NCBI RefSeq assembly: GCF_003254705.1
Contig: NZ_QFYR01000001.1
Location: 1-64,000 of the forward strand
Reading direction: 5' to 3'
From: Phenylobacterium deserti
GTDB lineage: Bacteria > Pseudomonadota > Alphaproteobacteria > Caulobacterales > Caulobacteraceae
Length of the DNA stretch: 64,000 bases
Shown here: piece by piece, positions 27,863 to 37,639 of the stretch
Layout of the letters: each line of letters starts with the position of its first letter
How positions within the stretch are numbered: the first letter of the stretch is position 1
Position numbers and translations under genes: made by a program
Notes under the pieces: generated by a model
Database searches by the model: none
The model's input: the letters and a program-made list of their open reading frames with translations, nothing else
What the model was told of the DNA's origin: nothing

Positions 27863-29889
27863 CTGGCGGTCATCCCGTCCATGTCCACGTGGCCATGGGC
27901 GATGGCGCCGGAGACCGCCCGGAACAGGATGTCCGAGGTCAGCGGCTTGCCGATGTGATCGTCCGCGCCGGCTTGGTGTGAACGGGCGATGTCGTGGCTC
28001 ATGACGTTGGCGCTGACCACCACGATGGGCGTGCGCGGCCGTCGGCTCTGGGCCTCCATCTCGCGAATAGCGCGGATGGCCGACAGGCCGTCCATCACCG
28101 GCATCTGGATGTCCATCAGAATGGCGTCGAAGTCGGCGGCCTTGAAGGCCTCGAGCGCCTCGCGGCCGTTCTCGACGCTGACCACCTCAACCTCGGCCGC
28201 GCCCAGGATGACCTCGACGACCTTGCGGTTGATGGCGTTGTCCTCGGCCAGAAGCACCCGGACGTGGGCCGCGGGCGAGCGGGGCTCGGCGACGGGCGCG
28301 GCCGCGGCGGCGCGGCCGCTGGCGGGCAGCGGCAGAGTGAGGGTGAAGGTCGCGCCCGCGCCCGGCGAACTCGTCGCCTCGATGCGGCCGCCCATGCGCT
28401 TGGCGAGGCTTTGGGCGAGAGCCAAGCCCACGCCGGCCCCGCCGAACCGGCGCGTGTCGCTGGCGTCCGCCTGGTTGAAGCGCTCGAACAGGTGGCCGGC
28501 CGCTTCGGGACCGAAGCCCACGCCGGTGTCCTGGACGACGAACAGCACCTCGCCCGGGCGACCCGCCTGGGCGCGCAGGGTCACGCCGCCGACGTCTGTG
28601 AACTTCAGCGCGTTGGAGAGAAGCTTGTTGAGGATCTGCCGCACGCGCAGCGGATCGCCCGTCACCCAGCCCTCGCACTCGGGATCCACGGCGGCGTCGA
28701 AGGCCAGGCCCTTGGCGGAGGCCCCCGGGCCGAAGAAGCCGCTGAGCGCGGTGAGCATCTCGCCCAGGTGGAACGGCTCGGGCCGGATCTCCACGTCCTC
28801 GCCATCGATGCGAGCGAGGTCCAGGACGTCCTTGAGAAGGTTGCTGAGCGCGCCAGCCGAGGCCTCGATGCCGCCCACCATGTCCTTCTGCTCGGGCTTC
28901 AGATCGGTGCGGCGCAGCGCGCCGGCCAGGCCGATGATGCCATTCAGAGGCGTGCGGACCTCGTGGCTCATGTTGCCGAGGAATTCGTTCTTGGCGCGCT
29001 CGCCAGCTTCGGCCCGGACCACCGCTTCGGACAGCGCCTTTTCCCGCGCCTTCCGCTCGGAGGCGTCACGCAGCATGGCGGTCATGGTGAAGCGACCGCC
29101 GAGGCGCTGAATGGAGAAGGACGCTTCCATGGGGATCTCGCGCCCGTCCTTGCAAAGGCCGAGCAGCTCGATGGAAGCCGTGCCCTCGCCCAGCAGGTTG
29201 CCGGTCGCCAGGGCGGAGATCTGCGATGCGCGCTGAGCACGAAGATGCGCAGGCGTGATCATGTCGAGCGGACGGCCGACAGCCTCTTCCGAGGTGTAGC
29301 CGAACAGCCGCTCGGCGGCGGCGTTCCAGCGCAGGATGCCGCCGCTGTCGTCGGTGGTGATCACCGCGTCCGGGCTGCGCTCCACGACGCCGCGCAGGAG
29401 ATTGGCTTCACGTCGGGCGACCATGGCGTCCGCCGCCATGCCGGCCAACCGCTCAAGCCTGCGAGCCTCACGCGCGTCGAACGCGCGGGGCTGCACATCC
29501 ACGATGGCCAGGGCGCCGACGTTCTCGCCGTCTACTGTAACCGGCGCGCCGGCGTAGAAGCGCAGCCACGGCTCACCGGTGACCAGGATGCTGTCGGAGA
29601 AGCGGGGGTCGAGCAGCAGGTCCTGCACCCACAGGACGCCTGGCTCGAGAATGGTGTGGGCGCAGAAGGCTGCGTCCCGGTGGTTTTCGCAAAGATCCGT
29701 GCCGACCTTGGCCTTGAAGTGCTGCCGGTCGCGATCGATCACCGAGAACAGGGCGAGAGGACAACCTGTGGTCTCGGCCGCAAGTGAAACGATGTCCTGA
29801 AAGGCCCTCCCCGGCTCGGAGCCGATGAAGTCGAGGGAGTACAGAACCTTGAGTCGGTTTTCTTCCGACTCGGGAAACGCGGCGCGCAC
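27853..29889 (-). CDS. Hybrid sensor histidine kinase (GAF-PAS-HisKA-HATPase-REC)
   Basis: A 678-residue cytoplasmic kinase without membrane helices. The order is GAF (about residues 25-160, [16 protein letters not shown]), PAS (about 165-285, [20 protein letters not shown]), the H-box [12 protein letters not shown] with phosphoacceptor His309, the N-box [10 protein letters not shown] (421-430), G-boxes DTGVGFG and GGAGVGLA, and a receiver domain with Asp593 in [11 protein letters not shown]. The GAF domain is of the type found in phosphorelay sensors of small molecules or redox. The start is GTG at 29889, with CGGAGAA upstream. No response-regulator gene is adjacent. Confidence 0.94.
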   Translation of the reverse strand: MRAAFPESEENRLKVLYSLDFIGSEPGRAFQDIVSLAAETTGCPLALFSVIDRDRQHFKAKVGTDLCENHRDAAFCAHTILEPGVLWVQDLLLDPRFSDSILVTGEPWLRFYAGAPVTVDGENVGALAIVDVQPRAFDAREARRLERLAGMAADAMVARREANLLRGVVERSPDAVITTDDSGGILRWNAAAERLFGYTSEEAVGRPLDMITPAHLRAQRASQISALATGNLLGEGTASIELLGLCKDGREIPMEASFSIQRLGGRFTMTAMLRDASERKAREKALSEAVVRAEAGERAKNEFLGNMSHEVRTPLNGIIGLAGALRRTDLKPEQKDMVGGIEASAGALSNLLKDVLDLARIDGEDVEIRPEPFHLGEMLTALSGFFGPGASAKGLAFDAAVDPECEGWVTGDPLRVRQILNKLLSNALKFTDVGGVTLRAQAGRPGEVLFVVQDTGVGFGPEAAGHLFERFNQADASDTRRFGGAGVGLALAQSLAKRMGGRIEATSSPGAGATFTLTLPLPASGRAAAAAPVAEPRSPAAHVRVLLAEDNAINRKVVEVILGAAEVEVVSVENGREALEAFKAADFDAILMDIQMPVMDGLSAIRAIREMEAQSRRPRTPIVVVSANVMSHDIARSHQAGADDHIGKPLTSDILFRAVSGAIAHGHVDMDGMTASYM

Positions 29890-30005
29890 AGGGATTCTCC
29901 GCTGAGGTCAAGCTTTGACTATCAGCGGACTCCTTAACCGGACCTTCCGGAAGGCGACTTCGCACACTTTTTGGGCGAGCTAGCGGGCGGAGGCTTTGCA
30001 ACGCC

Positions 30006-30090
30006 TGGTGGGGACACCGGGAATCGAACCCGGACGGATCACTCCGAGCGATTTTAAGTCGCTTGCGTCTACCAGTTCCGCCATGTCCCC
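30006..30090 (-). tRNA. tRNA-Leu (anticodon UAA)
   Basis: On the minus strand the sequence begins GGGGACATGGCGG and ends CCGGTGTCCCCACCA, giving a seven-pair acceptor stem with an encoded CCA. The anticodon stem AGCGA/TCGCT frames the loop CTTAAAA, so the anticodon is TAA. A long variable arm, expected for tRNA-Leu, is present, and GGTTCGATTCC is the T arm. I see no integrase or duplicated 3' end nearby. Confidence 0.95.
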
Positions 30091-30154
30091 GGCGCCCGGC
30101 AGCATCGGATTATCCGCAAAGCCGGCGGGCGTCGATGGTCAGGTCGGGGGCAGA

Positions 30155-31003
30155 TCAGCTGGCCGGCAGGCGGCGAAGGACTTCGCGGCGGCGATGCTCC
30201 GCCGGGGTGACGCCGAAGGCCTGCCGAAAGGTGGTGGTCAGGTGGGCATGGCTGGAGAAGCCGGTGCGAGCGGCGATGGTCGCCAGGTCGGCCGCGCCCT
30301 CCTCCACCATGCGACGGGCCGCTTCCAGCCGGCGGGTCAGCACGAAGCGGTGCGGCGTCTCGCCTACGGCGCCTTCGAAGACCCGGGTGAAGTGCCCGCG
30401 GCTCATGCCGGCGACGGCGGCTAGGTCGGGAACAGTTATGCGCTCCGCAAGGCGCAGGTCGATATGCTCCAGCACCCGGCGGAGGCGGAAGGGCGAGATG
30501 CCGCCGGCCGAGCGGCTGGGCAGCTCGGGCCGCTCCACCTGCAGAGCCCGAAGCAGCAGGCTGCGCGCCAGGGCCTCCACATAGCCCGTGTCCGGCGCGG
30601 GCTCGCGCAGCACCACGCGCCGCAGCTCGTGGGCCAGGGTGCGGACGCCGGGATCCACGCGGCCGCAGTCCGGCTCGGCCGCGTCCTCGGGCTCGTGCGG
30701 CCACAGGGCGGGATCGTCATAGACCACCGCCAGCACCTCCAGCGGATCGGGATGGTGGATCTCCACCGGACGGCCAGGGCGAAGCAGGGCGAAGGAGCCC
30801 GCCCGTTTGGGCCCGCGACCCTCGCCGTGCGTCGGCCGAGGGGCGTTGAACAGGAACAGCATCACCGGCCGATCACCGGCATAGGACAGGTGAAACGCCT
30901 CAGGCGGCTGGTGCCGCACCCGCACGGCGCCGGCCTGGAGCTTGACGATCGGGCCGGCCTGGGGCTCGGACGGCGCAAGCCTTGCGGCGACGGATGACGG
31001 CAT
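30155..31003 (-). CDS. AraC family transcriptional regulator
   Basis: A 282-residue regulator. The C-terminal hundred residues carry two helix-turn-helix units: RITVPDLAAVAGMSRGHFTR, then DLATIAARTGFSSHAHLTTT with FGVTPAEHRR. The N-terminal 170 residues form a cupin-like sensing domain (LLRPGRPVEIHHPDPLEVLA) of unknown ligand. It is divergent from the outer-membrane protein gene 188 bases away, which is a natural target candidate. Confidence 0.92.
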   Translation of the reverse strand: MPSSVAARLAPSEPQAGPIVKLQAGAVRVRHQPPEAFHLSYAGDRPVMLFLFNAPRPTHGEGRGPKRAGSFALLRPGRPVEIHHPDPLEVLAVVYDDPALWPHEPEDAAEPDCGRVDPGVRTLAHELRRVVLREPAPDTGYVEALARSLLLRALQVERPELPSRSAGGISPFRLRRVLEHIDLRLAERITVPDLAAVAGMSRGHFTRVFEGAVGETPHRFVLTRRLEAARRMVEEGAADLATIAARTGFSSHAHLTTTFRQAFGVTPAEHRRREVLRRLPAS

Positions 31004-31191
31004 TGTCGGAGATCCCCGGACGACTGTTCGTCAGGTAGGTCGCCGACGCCGGATCGCAATAAGGTCAAGCTGGGTGAATTGCGCACTTTCCTGAAAGTGC
31101 TGCGGCGAAGCTGGAAGCGGCGCCGGCGCGGCGGCCGCATTTGGACCTCCACAAGACCCGGACAGCACCGGGCCGATGGAGACCAAGACCA

Positions 31192-31764
31192 ATGAAAAAG
31201 ATCACTCTCGCCGCTTTCGCCGCCGTCGCCGCCCTGTCCGCGGGCGCCGCATCCGCCCAGGACGCCGGCTGGTATGTCCAGGGTAACGCCGGGGCCAACT
31301 TCCAGAACAAGCTCGGCAGCAGCCCCTCGCTGAAGGGCGATGACGGCTGGGCCGTCAGCGGCGCCGTGGGACGCCAGATCACCCCCAACATCCGGGCGGA
31401 AGGCGAGCTCTTCTATTCGACCGCCGACGGCAAGATCGCCGGCTCCGGCGACCTGGAGACGTTTGGCGGCTTCGTGAACGGCTACTACGACTTTAATCCG
31501 GGCGGCGCGATCCAGCCGTTCCTGGGCGCGGGCGTCGGCTATGCAAAGGTCAAGGTCGACGGGCGCCTGCTGGACGATGATGACAGCGCCTTCGCCTACC
31601 AGTTCAAGGCGGGCGTCGCCCATCCGTTCAGCGAACGGCTCACCGGCGAGGTTGCATATCGCTACGTGAACGTCGCGGACGTTGAGCTTGGGCGCGGCGC
31701 AGCCCATATCGACGGCGACTTCGAGACCCAGGCCGTCACGGTGGGCCTGCGCTACGGCTTCTAA
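31192..31764 (+). CDS. OmpA-type outer-membrane beta-barrel protein
   Basis: A 190-residue small barrel protein. A signal peptide ends near ASAQ (residue 20). Mature strands alternate as in OmpA/Opa-type porins: DAGWYVQGNAGANF, FGGFVNGYYDFNPGG, AIQPFLGAGVGYAKVKVDG and VTVGLRYGF with a terminal phenylalanine. Eight strands are expected. No peptidoglycan-binding domain is attached. It could be a structural or surface protein. It is divergent from the AraC regulator, and a strong hairpin follows. Confidence 0.88.
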   Translation: MKKITLAAFAAVAALSAGAASAQDAGWYVQGNAGANFQNKLGSSPSLKGDDGWAVSGAVGRQITPNIRAEGELFYSTADGKIAGSGDLETFGGFVNGYYDFNPGGAIQPFLGAGVGYAKVKVDGRLLDDDDSAFAYQFKAGVAHPFSERLTGEVAYRYVNVADVELGRGAAHIDGDFETQAVTVGLRYGF

Positions 31765-31787
31765 GCCCCAGCGCTCCCCCCGCACCC

Positions 31788-31821
31788 GGCGCCTCGCGGT
31801 CCTCCCCTTCCGCGGGGCGCC
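31788..31821 (+). terminator. Hairpin after the barrel gene
   Basis: GGCGCCTCGCGG (31788-31799) pairs with CCGCGGGGCGCC (31810-31821) through one wobble, with a ten-base loop. GACCTGTTTT follows, so the T run is four bases and slightly displaced. It probably separates the barrel gene from the lipoprotein gene. Confidence 0.55.
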
Positions 31822-31852
31822 GACCTGTTTTGCCGCCAGACGACTGCCAGCC

Positions 31853-32347
31853 ATGATCCAGACCCGCACTTCCGCCGCACTGCTCGCCCCAGCCTTGGTG
31901 GCCGCGGCCCTGGCCGCCTGCTCACCGCGCGAGGAAGCCCGCACCAGCAGCCGCACGGACGTCGCGCTGAACGACGTGCAGGCCACCCAGGGCGACGCGC
32001 TGATGATCAACGGCAAGCACGTGCGCCTGGCGAATGCGGAAGCGCCGCTGCGCACGCCCTATGCGCGGTGCTGGGCGGAGTCGATCGCCGGCCGCGAAGC
32101 GCGCAAGCGCGCAGCCGACCTGGCGACAGCGGCCAACGAGATCGACATCCAGTCCACCGGCAAGACGGACGAGTACGGGCGCACCATCGCCAAGGTCCTG
32201 CTGGACGGCCTCGACCTCGGCGACAGCCTGGTGCAGGACGGCTACGCCGTGCGCCCGGGCGCGGAGCCCTTCGACTGGTGCGCCCCGGTCAGCACCAACA
32301 TCGAGAACGCGCCCAACATCAACGCGCTGTCCGACCTCGGCCGCTGA
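31853..32347 (+). CDS. Nuclease-fold (SNase-like) lipoprotein, probably inactive
   Basis: A 164-residue exported protein with a lipobox LAAC (Cys23). The core resembles staphylococcal nuclease: KHVRLANAEAPLRTPYARCW corresponds to the VRLxxVDTPE segment, and DEYGRTIAKVLLDGLDLG to the DxYGRxLAxV segment. Both arginines are kept, but the aspartate of the first motif is glutamate and the position of the catalytic glutamate is leucine. It therefore may bind nucleic acid or peptidoglycan without cutting. Its stop directly abuts that of the convergent Mfd gene within TGATCA. Confidence 0.7.
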   Translation: MIQTRTSAALLAPALVAAALAACSPREEARTSSRTDVALNDVQATQGDALMINGKHVRLANAEAPLRTPYARCWAESIAGREARKRAADLATAANEIDIQSTGKTDEYGRTIAKVLLDGLDLGDSLVQDGYAVRPGAEPFDWCAPVSTNIENAPNINALSDLGR

Positions 32348-35300
32348 TCAGCCCGCCAGGGCGTCCAGCCGCCGCTCCGCCGCTTCCAGCCGCTCGGCGC
32401 CCGCTTCGGTGGCGTCGGGGAAGACGATCCGCTCGTCGCTGATCTTGGCGTCCTTGGGCAGCTTGGCCGGAGGCTTGGCGCCCGGCCGCAGGGTCAAAGC
32501 CAGCGCCTTAGGACCGGCGTCCACCTTGATGACCTTGGCTCGCACCGCCAGCGCCTGAAGCCTGGCGAGGGACAACAGCGCCTGCGCCTCCGGCGGCAGG
32601 GCGCCGAACCGGTCTTCCAGCTCCTCGCCAAAGGCGTCCACCTCCTCCGGCTCCGTCAGGCGTGCGAGCCGGGCGTAGAGGTTGATGCGGATGGTGGGGT
32701 CGGGGACGTAGGCCTCGGGAATGGAGCCGGTGACGCCCAAGTTCAGCTCCGCCGTCCAGTCGCCGCCGGCGTCCTCGCCCTTGGCGATGCGCACCGCCTT
32801 GGCCAGCAGGCGCTGATAGAGCGCCGCGCCGATCAGCTGCATGTGGCCGGCCTGGTCCTCGCCGACGAGGTCGCCGGCGCCGCGCAGGTCGAGGTCACGC
32901 GCGCTGATCGCCAGGCCCGAGCCCAGGCGATCGAACGCCACCAGGGTGTTGAGCCGTGCGCGCGTGGCGTCCGCCATCTCTTCGGCAGGATCGGTGAGGA
33001 GGTAGGCGACGCCCTGCTGCCGCCCACGACCAACCCGGCCCCGCAGCTGGTGCAGCTGGGCCAGGCCGAAGCGGTCGGCGCGCCAGACCAGCATGGTGTT
33101 GGCCCGCGGCACGTCCAGGCCGCTTTCAATGATGTTCGTGGCCAGCAGCACGTCGCCGTCGCCTTCGGCGAAGGCGACCATGGTCTCGTCCACTTCGTCC
33201 GCCGGCATCTCGCCGTGGGCGGCGCGGATCTTCAGCTCGGGTGCGACCTGGGCCAGGCGCGCGGCCATGGGCTCCATGTCCTCGATCCGTGGCACCACGA
33301 AGAAGCTCTGCCCGCCGCGCCGTTTCTCGCGCATCAGGGCGGTGCGCAGGGTGGCGGAGTCGAAGGGCGTCAGGAAGGTGCGGATCGGCCGCCGCCGAGC
33401 GGGCGGCGTGGCGATCACACTGACGTCCTCAATGCCGATCATCGCCAGCTGCAGGGTGCGCGGGATCGGCGTGGCGGTCATGGTCAGCAGGTGGACGTCG
33501 GGCTTCAGGTCCTTGAGCGACTGCTTGATCTTGGCCCCGAACCGCTGCTCCTCGTCGATGATCAGCAGGCCGAGGTCGGCGAAGGCCACGTCCTTGCCGG
33601 CCAAGGCGTGGGTGCCCACCACGACCCGCACCGTGCCGTCCGCAAGGCCCGCCTTGACCTGCTTGGCCTCGGCCGAAGTGACCAAGCGGGACAGGTGCGC
33701 GACCTCGATCCCGAAACCGGAGAAGCGGCGGCGGAAGCTGTGGAAGTGCTGCCGGGCCAGGACGGTGGTGGGCGCCACGATGGCCACCTGCTTGCCGGCC
33801 AGAGCCGCAGCGGCGGCGGCGCGCAAGGCGACCTCCGTCTTTCCGAAACCCACGTCGCCGCAGACCAGGCGGTTCATCGGCCGGCCGGACGCCAAATCCT
33901 CCAGCATGGCGGCGATGGCCGCGGACTGGTCGGGGGTCTCGGGGAACGGGAAGCGCGCGGCGAACCGGGCATAGGCGGCCTTTGGCGGCTCCAACGGCTC
34001 GGCCTTGCGCTCACCGCGGAGCTTTGCGAGCTCCACGAGGCCGGCCGCGGTGCGGTCGATCTCCGCACTGATCTCCAGCCTGCGCTTGTTCCAGCTGTCG
34101 GTGTGCAGGCGATCTAGGGTGACCGCCTCCTCCTCCGACCCGTAGCGCCAGATGCGGCCGAATTCCTCGACCGGCGCCAGGACGCTGGCGCCGCCGTGAT
34201 ACTCGATGCGGACGGCGTCGCGCTCCTCGCCCGCCACTTCGATCCGCTCGAGGGCGCGCAGCACGCCCAGGCCATGATCCTCGTGGATCACCACGTCGCC
34301 GACCCGCAGCTCCGGCTCGGCGATTAGGCTGGCGCCATTATCCGAGCTGCGCTTTGCGACGCGGCTGCCCAGCACGTCGGCGGCCGCCACCACGCAGACC
34401 TTCTCGGTGCGGTCCACGAAGCCGCCGTCGGGGTCGACCTCCACCGCGTGCAGCGAGCCCGCCGGCGCGGCAAGCAGTTCGGCCCAGGAGACAACGCCGT
34501 CCGGGGACTGCCCCAGACCCCGCTGGATCGCGCGCGTCAGCAGACGCCGCTCGTGCGCAAGGCCGGCCAGCGCCACGCGGGCGCCGCTGTCCAGCTGGTC
34601 TTGGACGAAGTCGGAAAAGGCGCGGCCGGGATTGCGGTCCAGGGCGAACTTGGGAACGGTCTCGAGCTCGGCCTCGCGCAGGTCCGCACGACGGCGTTTG
34701 CCCAGCCGGGCAAGCAGCTCGTCACAGGGCATGTACAGGCCCTGGTCGCCGGGGGGGATGGGGCGCGCGGCCTCTTCGGCGAAGACGCGGCGGGCTTCGT
34801 AGGCTTCGGCGATCTGGCCGCCGACGTCGGTGCAGCGTTCCTGAGCCTTGAGGTCGAAGGCGGCCTGCGCCTTGGGCAGGAGGTCGGGAACGGCCTGCAT
34901 GGTTCCGTAGATCTCGCTGGCCCGGTGCTCCAGGCCGGGCTCGCGCTCCACCGGCTCAGGCGCCTGCGGGTCAAGGATCAGCTCGGAGGCGGGCCCGATG
35001 ACCACCTCGTCGACGCTCTCCTCCGTGCGCTGGGAGATCGGGTCGTAGTGCTTGATCTCGGCGATGCGGCCTTCGGCGAGGGTGATCCGCACCGGCCGGT
35101 CCGCGGCGGCCGGGAAGACGTCGATGACCTCGCCCAGGATGGCCATCTCGCCGGGCTCGTCGATGCGGTCGTCGAACAGATAGCCGGTGCGCTGGGCGAA
35201 CGCTTCCATGGCCTCCCGCTCGAGCGCGTCGCCCTTGGTCAGGACCAGGAAGGCGTCGCGGACCACCTCGGCCGGCGCGGCGCGCTGCATCAGGGCCTCG

Positions 35301-35692
35301 GGGCTGGAGACCAGCAGGCGCGGACCCTCCGCCTTTTGCGCCAGGCGGCAGATCACCGCCATCCGCCGGCCCATGCTTTCGCGCGACGGCGAGGCGCGGT
35401 CGTAAGGCAGGCAGTCCCACGGGGGCAGCACCAAGACTTCAACATCCGGCGCGAGCTGGCGTGCGGCGCGGCCGATCTCGTCGGCCCGGCGTTCGCTGGA
35501 CGCGGTGAAGATGAGCCCCGCTGGCCCCGCCTCGCGGGCGGCGGCGGTCAGGCGCGCGGCGATGGCGGCGGGCGGCGGCTGCACAGGCGCGCGAGGCGGC
35601 TCCGGCGGAGCGGCGCTGGCGGCGGGCGCAGGGGCCAGAACGGCGTCGGCATGCGCCGGCGCCTCGTGCGAGGTGTCGGATGAGCGGTCCAA
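32348..35692 (-). CDS. mfd: Mfd-type transcription-repair coupling translocase
   Basis: A protein of about 1114 residues. It has a UvrB-like N-terminal domain (LPPWDCLPYDRASPSRESMG), an RNA polymerase-interacting CarD-like region (LRVGDVVIHEDHGLGVL), RecG-type motor motifs GDVGFGKTEVA, LLIIDEEQRFG, TMTATPIPRTLQ, ESGLDVPRANTML and LHQLRGRVGRG, and a final TRCF domain. Mfd removes stalled RNA polymerase at lesions and recruits UvrA. I chose TTG 35692 (ACGGAG upstream). A GTG at 35815 would add 41 residues of poor quality. It may be the paralogue found in some alphaproteobacteria rather than the main copy. Confidence 0.82.
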   Translation of the reverse strand: MDRSSDTSHEAPAHADAVLAPAPAASAAPPEPPRAPVQPPPAAIAARLTAAAREAGPAGLIFTASSERRADEIGRAARQLAPDVEVLVLPPWDCLPYDRASPSRESMGRRMAVICRLAQKAEGPRLLVSSPEALMQRAAPAEVVRDAFLVLTKGDALEREAMEAFAQRTGYLFDDRIDEPGEMAILGEVIDVFPAAADRPVRITLAEGRIAEIKHYDPISQRTEESVDEVVIGPASELILDPQAPEPVEREPGLEHRASEIYGTMQAVPDLLPKAQAAFDLKAQERCTDVGGQIAEAYEARRVFAEEAARPIPPGDQGLYMPCDELLARLGKRRRADLREAELETVPKFALDRNPGRAFSDFVQDQLDSGARVALAGLAHERRLLTRAIQRGLGQSPDGVVSWAELLAAPAGSLHAVEVDPDGGFVDRTEKVCVVAAADVLGSRVAKRSSDNGASLIAEPELRVGDVVIHEDHGLGVLRALERIEVAGEERDAVRIEYHGGASVLAPVEEFGRIWRYGSEEEAVTLDRLHTDSWNKRRLEISAEIDRTAAGLVELAKLRGERKAEPLEPPKAAYARFAARFPFPETPDQSAAIAAMLEDLASGRPMNRLVCGDVGFGKTEVALRAAAAAALAGKQVAIVAPTTVLARQHFHSFRRRFSGFGIEVAHLSRLVTSAEAKQVKAGLADGTVRVVVGTHALAGKDVAFADLGLLIIDEEQRFGAKIKQSLKDLKPDVHLLTMTATPIPRTLQLAMIGIEDVSVIATPPARRRPIRTFLTPFDSATLRTALMREKRRGGQSFFVVPRIEDMEPMAARLAQVAPELKIRAAHGEMPADEVDETMVAFAEGDGDVLLATNIIESGLDVPRANTMLVWRADRFGLAQLHQLRGRVGRGRQQGVAYLLTDPAEEMADATRARLNTLVAFDRLGSGLAISARDLDLRGAGDLVGEDQAGHMQLIGAALYQRLLAKAVRIAKGEDAGGDWTAELNLGVTGSIPEAYVPDPTIRINLYARLARLTEPEEVDAFGEELEDRFGALPPEAQALLSLARLQALAVRAKVIKVDAGPKALALTLRPGAKPPAKLPKDAKISDERIVFPDATEAGAERLEAAERRLDALAG

Positions 35693-35847
35693 GCAGAACT
35701 CCGTGCGGGAGCCCGACCTGAGCCCCCGGCAGAAAAACCCCGGAGCGGCCCTGCGTTCCCTTGGATTCTCCTGATGTTCCCTGCGCGCTTGCGCCCCACT
35801 GGCGCGGCGGCGCACGACTTGTTAACCCTTTCGACCTTGACGCGGCG

Positions 35848-36072
35848 ATGTCGGGGGACGGGATGCCCGCAGTGATCGTTCGCAGACGGCTGGGCAGCCG
35901 TTCTGCCAAGGTGAATTACCACGTGAGCCGCTGGTACTGGCGCAACCGAGCGCGCCTGGCGGTGACCGCCGCGTTCAGCGTGGCGTGCGTTCTCGGCGTC
36001 GCGGCGTCCATCGGCGCCCACAGCCTGGGCCTGGAGCACGGACGCGGCCAGGCGGAGTACGCGGCGCGCTGA
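35848..36072 (+). CDS. Small single-pass membrane protein
   Basis: A 74-residue protein with a basic N-terminal segment (VRRRLGSRSAKVNYHVSRWYWRNRARL), one transmembrane helix (AVTAAFSVACVLGVAASIGA) and a short polar tail. By the positive-inside rule the N-terminus is cytoplasmic. The ATG at 35848 is preferred; a longer frame would run into the mfd start region. Function unknown. Confidence 0.55.
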   Translation: MSGDGMPAVIVRRRLGSRSAKVNYHVSRWYWRNRARLAVTAAFSVACVLGVAASIGAHSLGLEHGRGQAEYAAR

Positions 36073-36088
36073 CGCCCGGCGGCGGATG

Positions 36089-36868
36089 TCACGCCGCCGC
36101 TTCGACTTCCCGCACGTTCTCCACACCCGCCGCCTTGAGAGCGGCCACCAGCTCCGCCACGGTCGCGGAGAGTTCCTCCGGGTCGCGGCTGCGCAGCACG
36201 AGGTTGGAGCCGAAGCCGTCCGGACCGAAGAACGGATAGCTGCCCAGGGACATCTGCGGGTGGGCCTTGGCCACGGCTTCCAGCGGCGCGGCGATGGTCC
36301 CCTCGCCCGAGCCTTCCACCCGCACGGTCCGCGAATGGGTGACCGCCCCGTTGCGCAGGCGCGGCCCCACGTCTTCCAGCATGCCGCGCATGATGGCCGG
36401 CACGCCGGCCAGGGTGAAGACGTTGCCGATGGTGAAGCCGGGAGGCCCCTGCACCGGGTTCTTCACCAGATCGCCGCCGCGCGGCACCCGGGCCATGCGC
36501 CGGCGGGCGCTGTTGAGCTGGTCGCCCCAGCGTTCGGTCAGCTGGGCGATGATTTCCGGATGTTCGTAGAGCTCGACGCCGAATGCGGCCGCCACCGCAT
36601 CGGCGGTGATGTCGTCGTGGGTCGGTCCGATGCCGCCGGTGGTGATCACATAGTCGTACTTGTGGCGCAGAGCGTTCAGCGCCTCGACAATCTCCTCGTG
36701 GATGTCGGGAATGGTGCGGGCTTCCGCCAGGTCCACGCCGTGGACGCCGAGGTAGCGGGCGATGTCGCGCAGGTTGGTGTCCTGGGTGCGGCCCGACAGG
36801 ATCTCGTCGCCGATGATCAGCACCGCCGCGGTCACCCGCTCGCTCGCCCCGCCGCTCGCCATCCGCAC
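36089..36868 (-). CDS. CinA-type molybdopterin-binding domain protein
   Basis: A 259-residue soluble protein containing the MoCF/MogA-like domain seen at the N-terminus of CinA. Motifs are AAVLIIGDEILSGRTQDTN and the TTGGIGPTHDDITADAV loop that binds the cofactor. The C-terminal nicotinamide-nucleotide amidohydrolase domain of full CinA is missing, so this is the stand-alone form. It may act on molybdopterin or nucleotides; no molybdenum-cofactor gene is next to it. ATG 36862 is an alternative start. Confidence 0.88.
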   Translation of the reverse strand: MRMASGGASERVTAAVLIIGDEILSGRTQDTNLRDIARYLGVHGVDLAEARTIPDIHEEIVEALNALRHKYDYVITTGGIGPTHDDITADAVAAAFGVELYEHPEIIAQLTERWGDQLNSARRRMARVPRGGDLVKNPVQGPPGFTIGNVFTLAGVPAIMRGMLEDVGPRLRNGAVTHSRTVRVEGSGEGTIAAPLEAVAKAHPQMSLGSYPFFGPDGFGSNLVLRSRDPEELSATVAELVAALKAAGVENVREVEAAA

Positions 36869-36916
36869 TTCCCTCGCCTATCTGAGCCGTTCTCGACACA
36901 CGGACTAAAGCCCTAG

Positions 36917-37636
36917 ATGGACTTCCCGCAACCGCTCGTGCGCGGCCGCCTCGTGCAGCGTTACAAGCGCTTCTTCGCCGACGTGGTTCTCGACGACGGA
37001 ACGGAGCTGACGGCTCACTGCCCGAACCCCGGCGCGATGCTGGGGCTGAACGCCCCTGGCCTGCCCTGCTGGTTGTCCAAGTCGGACGATCCAAAGCGCA
37101 AGCTGGCGCACACGCTGGAGCTGGTGGAGGTCGACGGCGGCATCGTCGGGATCAACACCATGCATCCCAATCGGCTGGTGGCTGAGGCGCTGGCGACGGA
37201 CGCGATTCCCGAGCTGTCCGGCTACGAGAGTCACCGGCGGGAGGTGAAGTACGGGACGAACAGCCGGGTCGACTTCCTGCTGGAGAGCCCCGATCGGCCT
37301 CGCGCCTGGCTGGAGGTCAAGAATGTCCACCTGCGCCGGGATGGGTCGCTGGCGGAATTTCCGGACTGCGTGGCGGCGCGCTCGCTGAAGCACCTCAAGG
37401 AGCTGAGCGCCATGGTGCGCGAGGGCGATCGGGCGGTGATGCTGTTCGTGATCCAGCGGACCGACTGCGACGAGTTCGAGGCCTGCCACGACCTGGATCC
37501 CGCCTACGCCGCCGGCCTCCAACAAGCCGCAGCGGAGGGAGTTGAAGTCCTGGCGTACGATTGCGACATTAGCCCGACAGCGATCCGCATCGCCCGCCGA
37601 CGTCCCTGGCGGAGCGCACGGGCGGTCGCGGAGTAG
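36917..37636 (+). CDS. sfsA: SfsA family protein
   Basis: A 239-residue cytoplasmic protein of the sugar fermentation stimulation family. Conserved segments are [42 protein letters not shown] and [10 protein letters not shown]. The family has a predicted nuclease-like fold and may bind DNA; its role is not settled. Three bases separate its stop from the map ATG, so the two form an operon. The start has almost no ribosome binding site, which is unusual for this window. Confidence 0.93.
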   Translation: MDFPQPLVRGRLVQRYKRFFADVVLDDGTELTAHCPNPGAMLGLNAPGLPCWLSKSDDPKRKLAHTLELVEVDGGIVGINTMHPNRLVAEALATDAIPELSGYESHRREVKYGTNSRVDFLLESPDRPRAWLEVKNVHLRRDGSLAEFPDCVAARSLKHLKELSAMVREGDRAVMLFVIQRTDCDEFEACHDLDPAYAAGLQQAAAEGVEVLAYDCDISPTAIRIARRRPWRSARAVAE

Positions 37637-37639
37637 TTC

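Noticed and set aside
30006..30090. tRNA-Leu as an integration site
   Set aside because: No integrase, no duplicated tRNA end and ordinary genes on both sides.
35761..35847. An N-terminal extension of the small membrane protein
   Set aside because: It would overlap the mfd start region, and the ATG at 35848 gives a tidier basic-then-hydrophobic protein.
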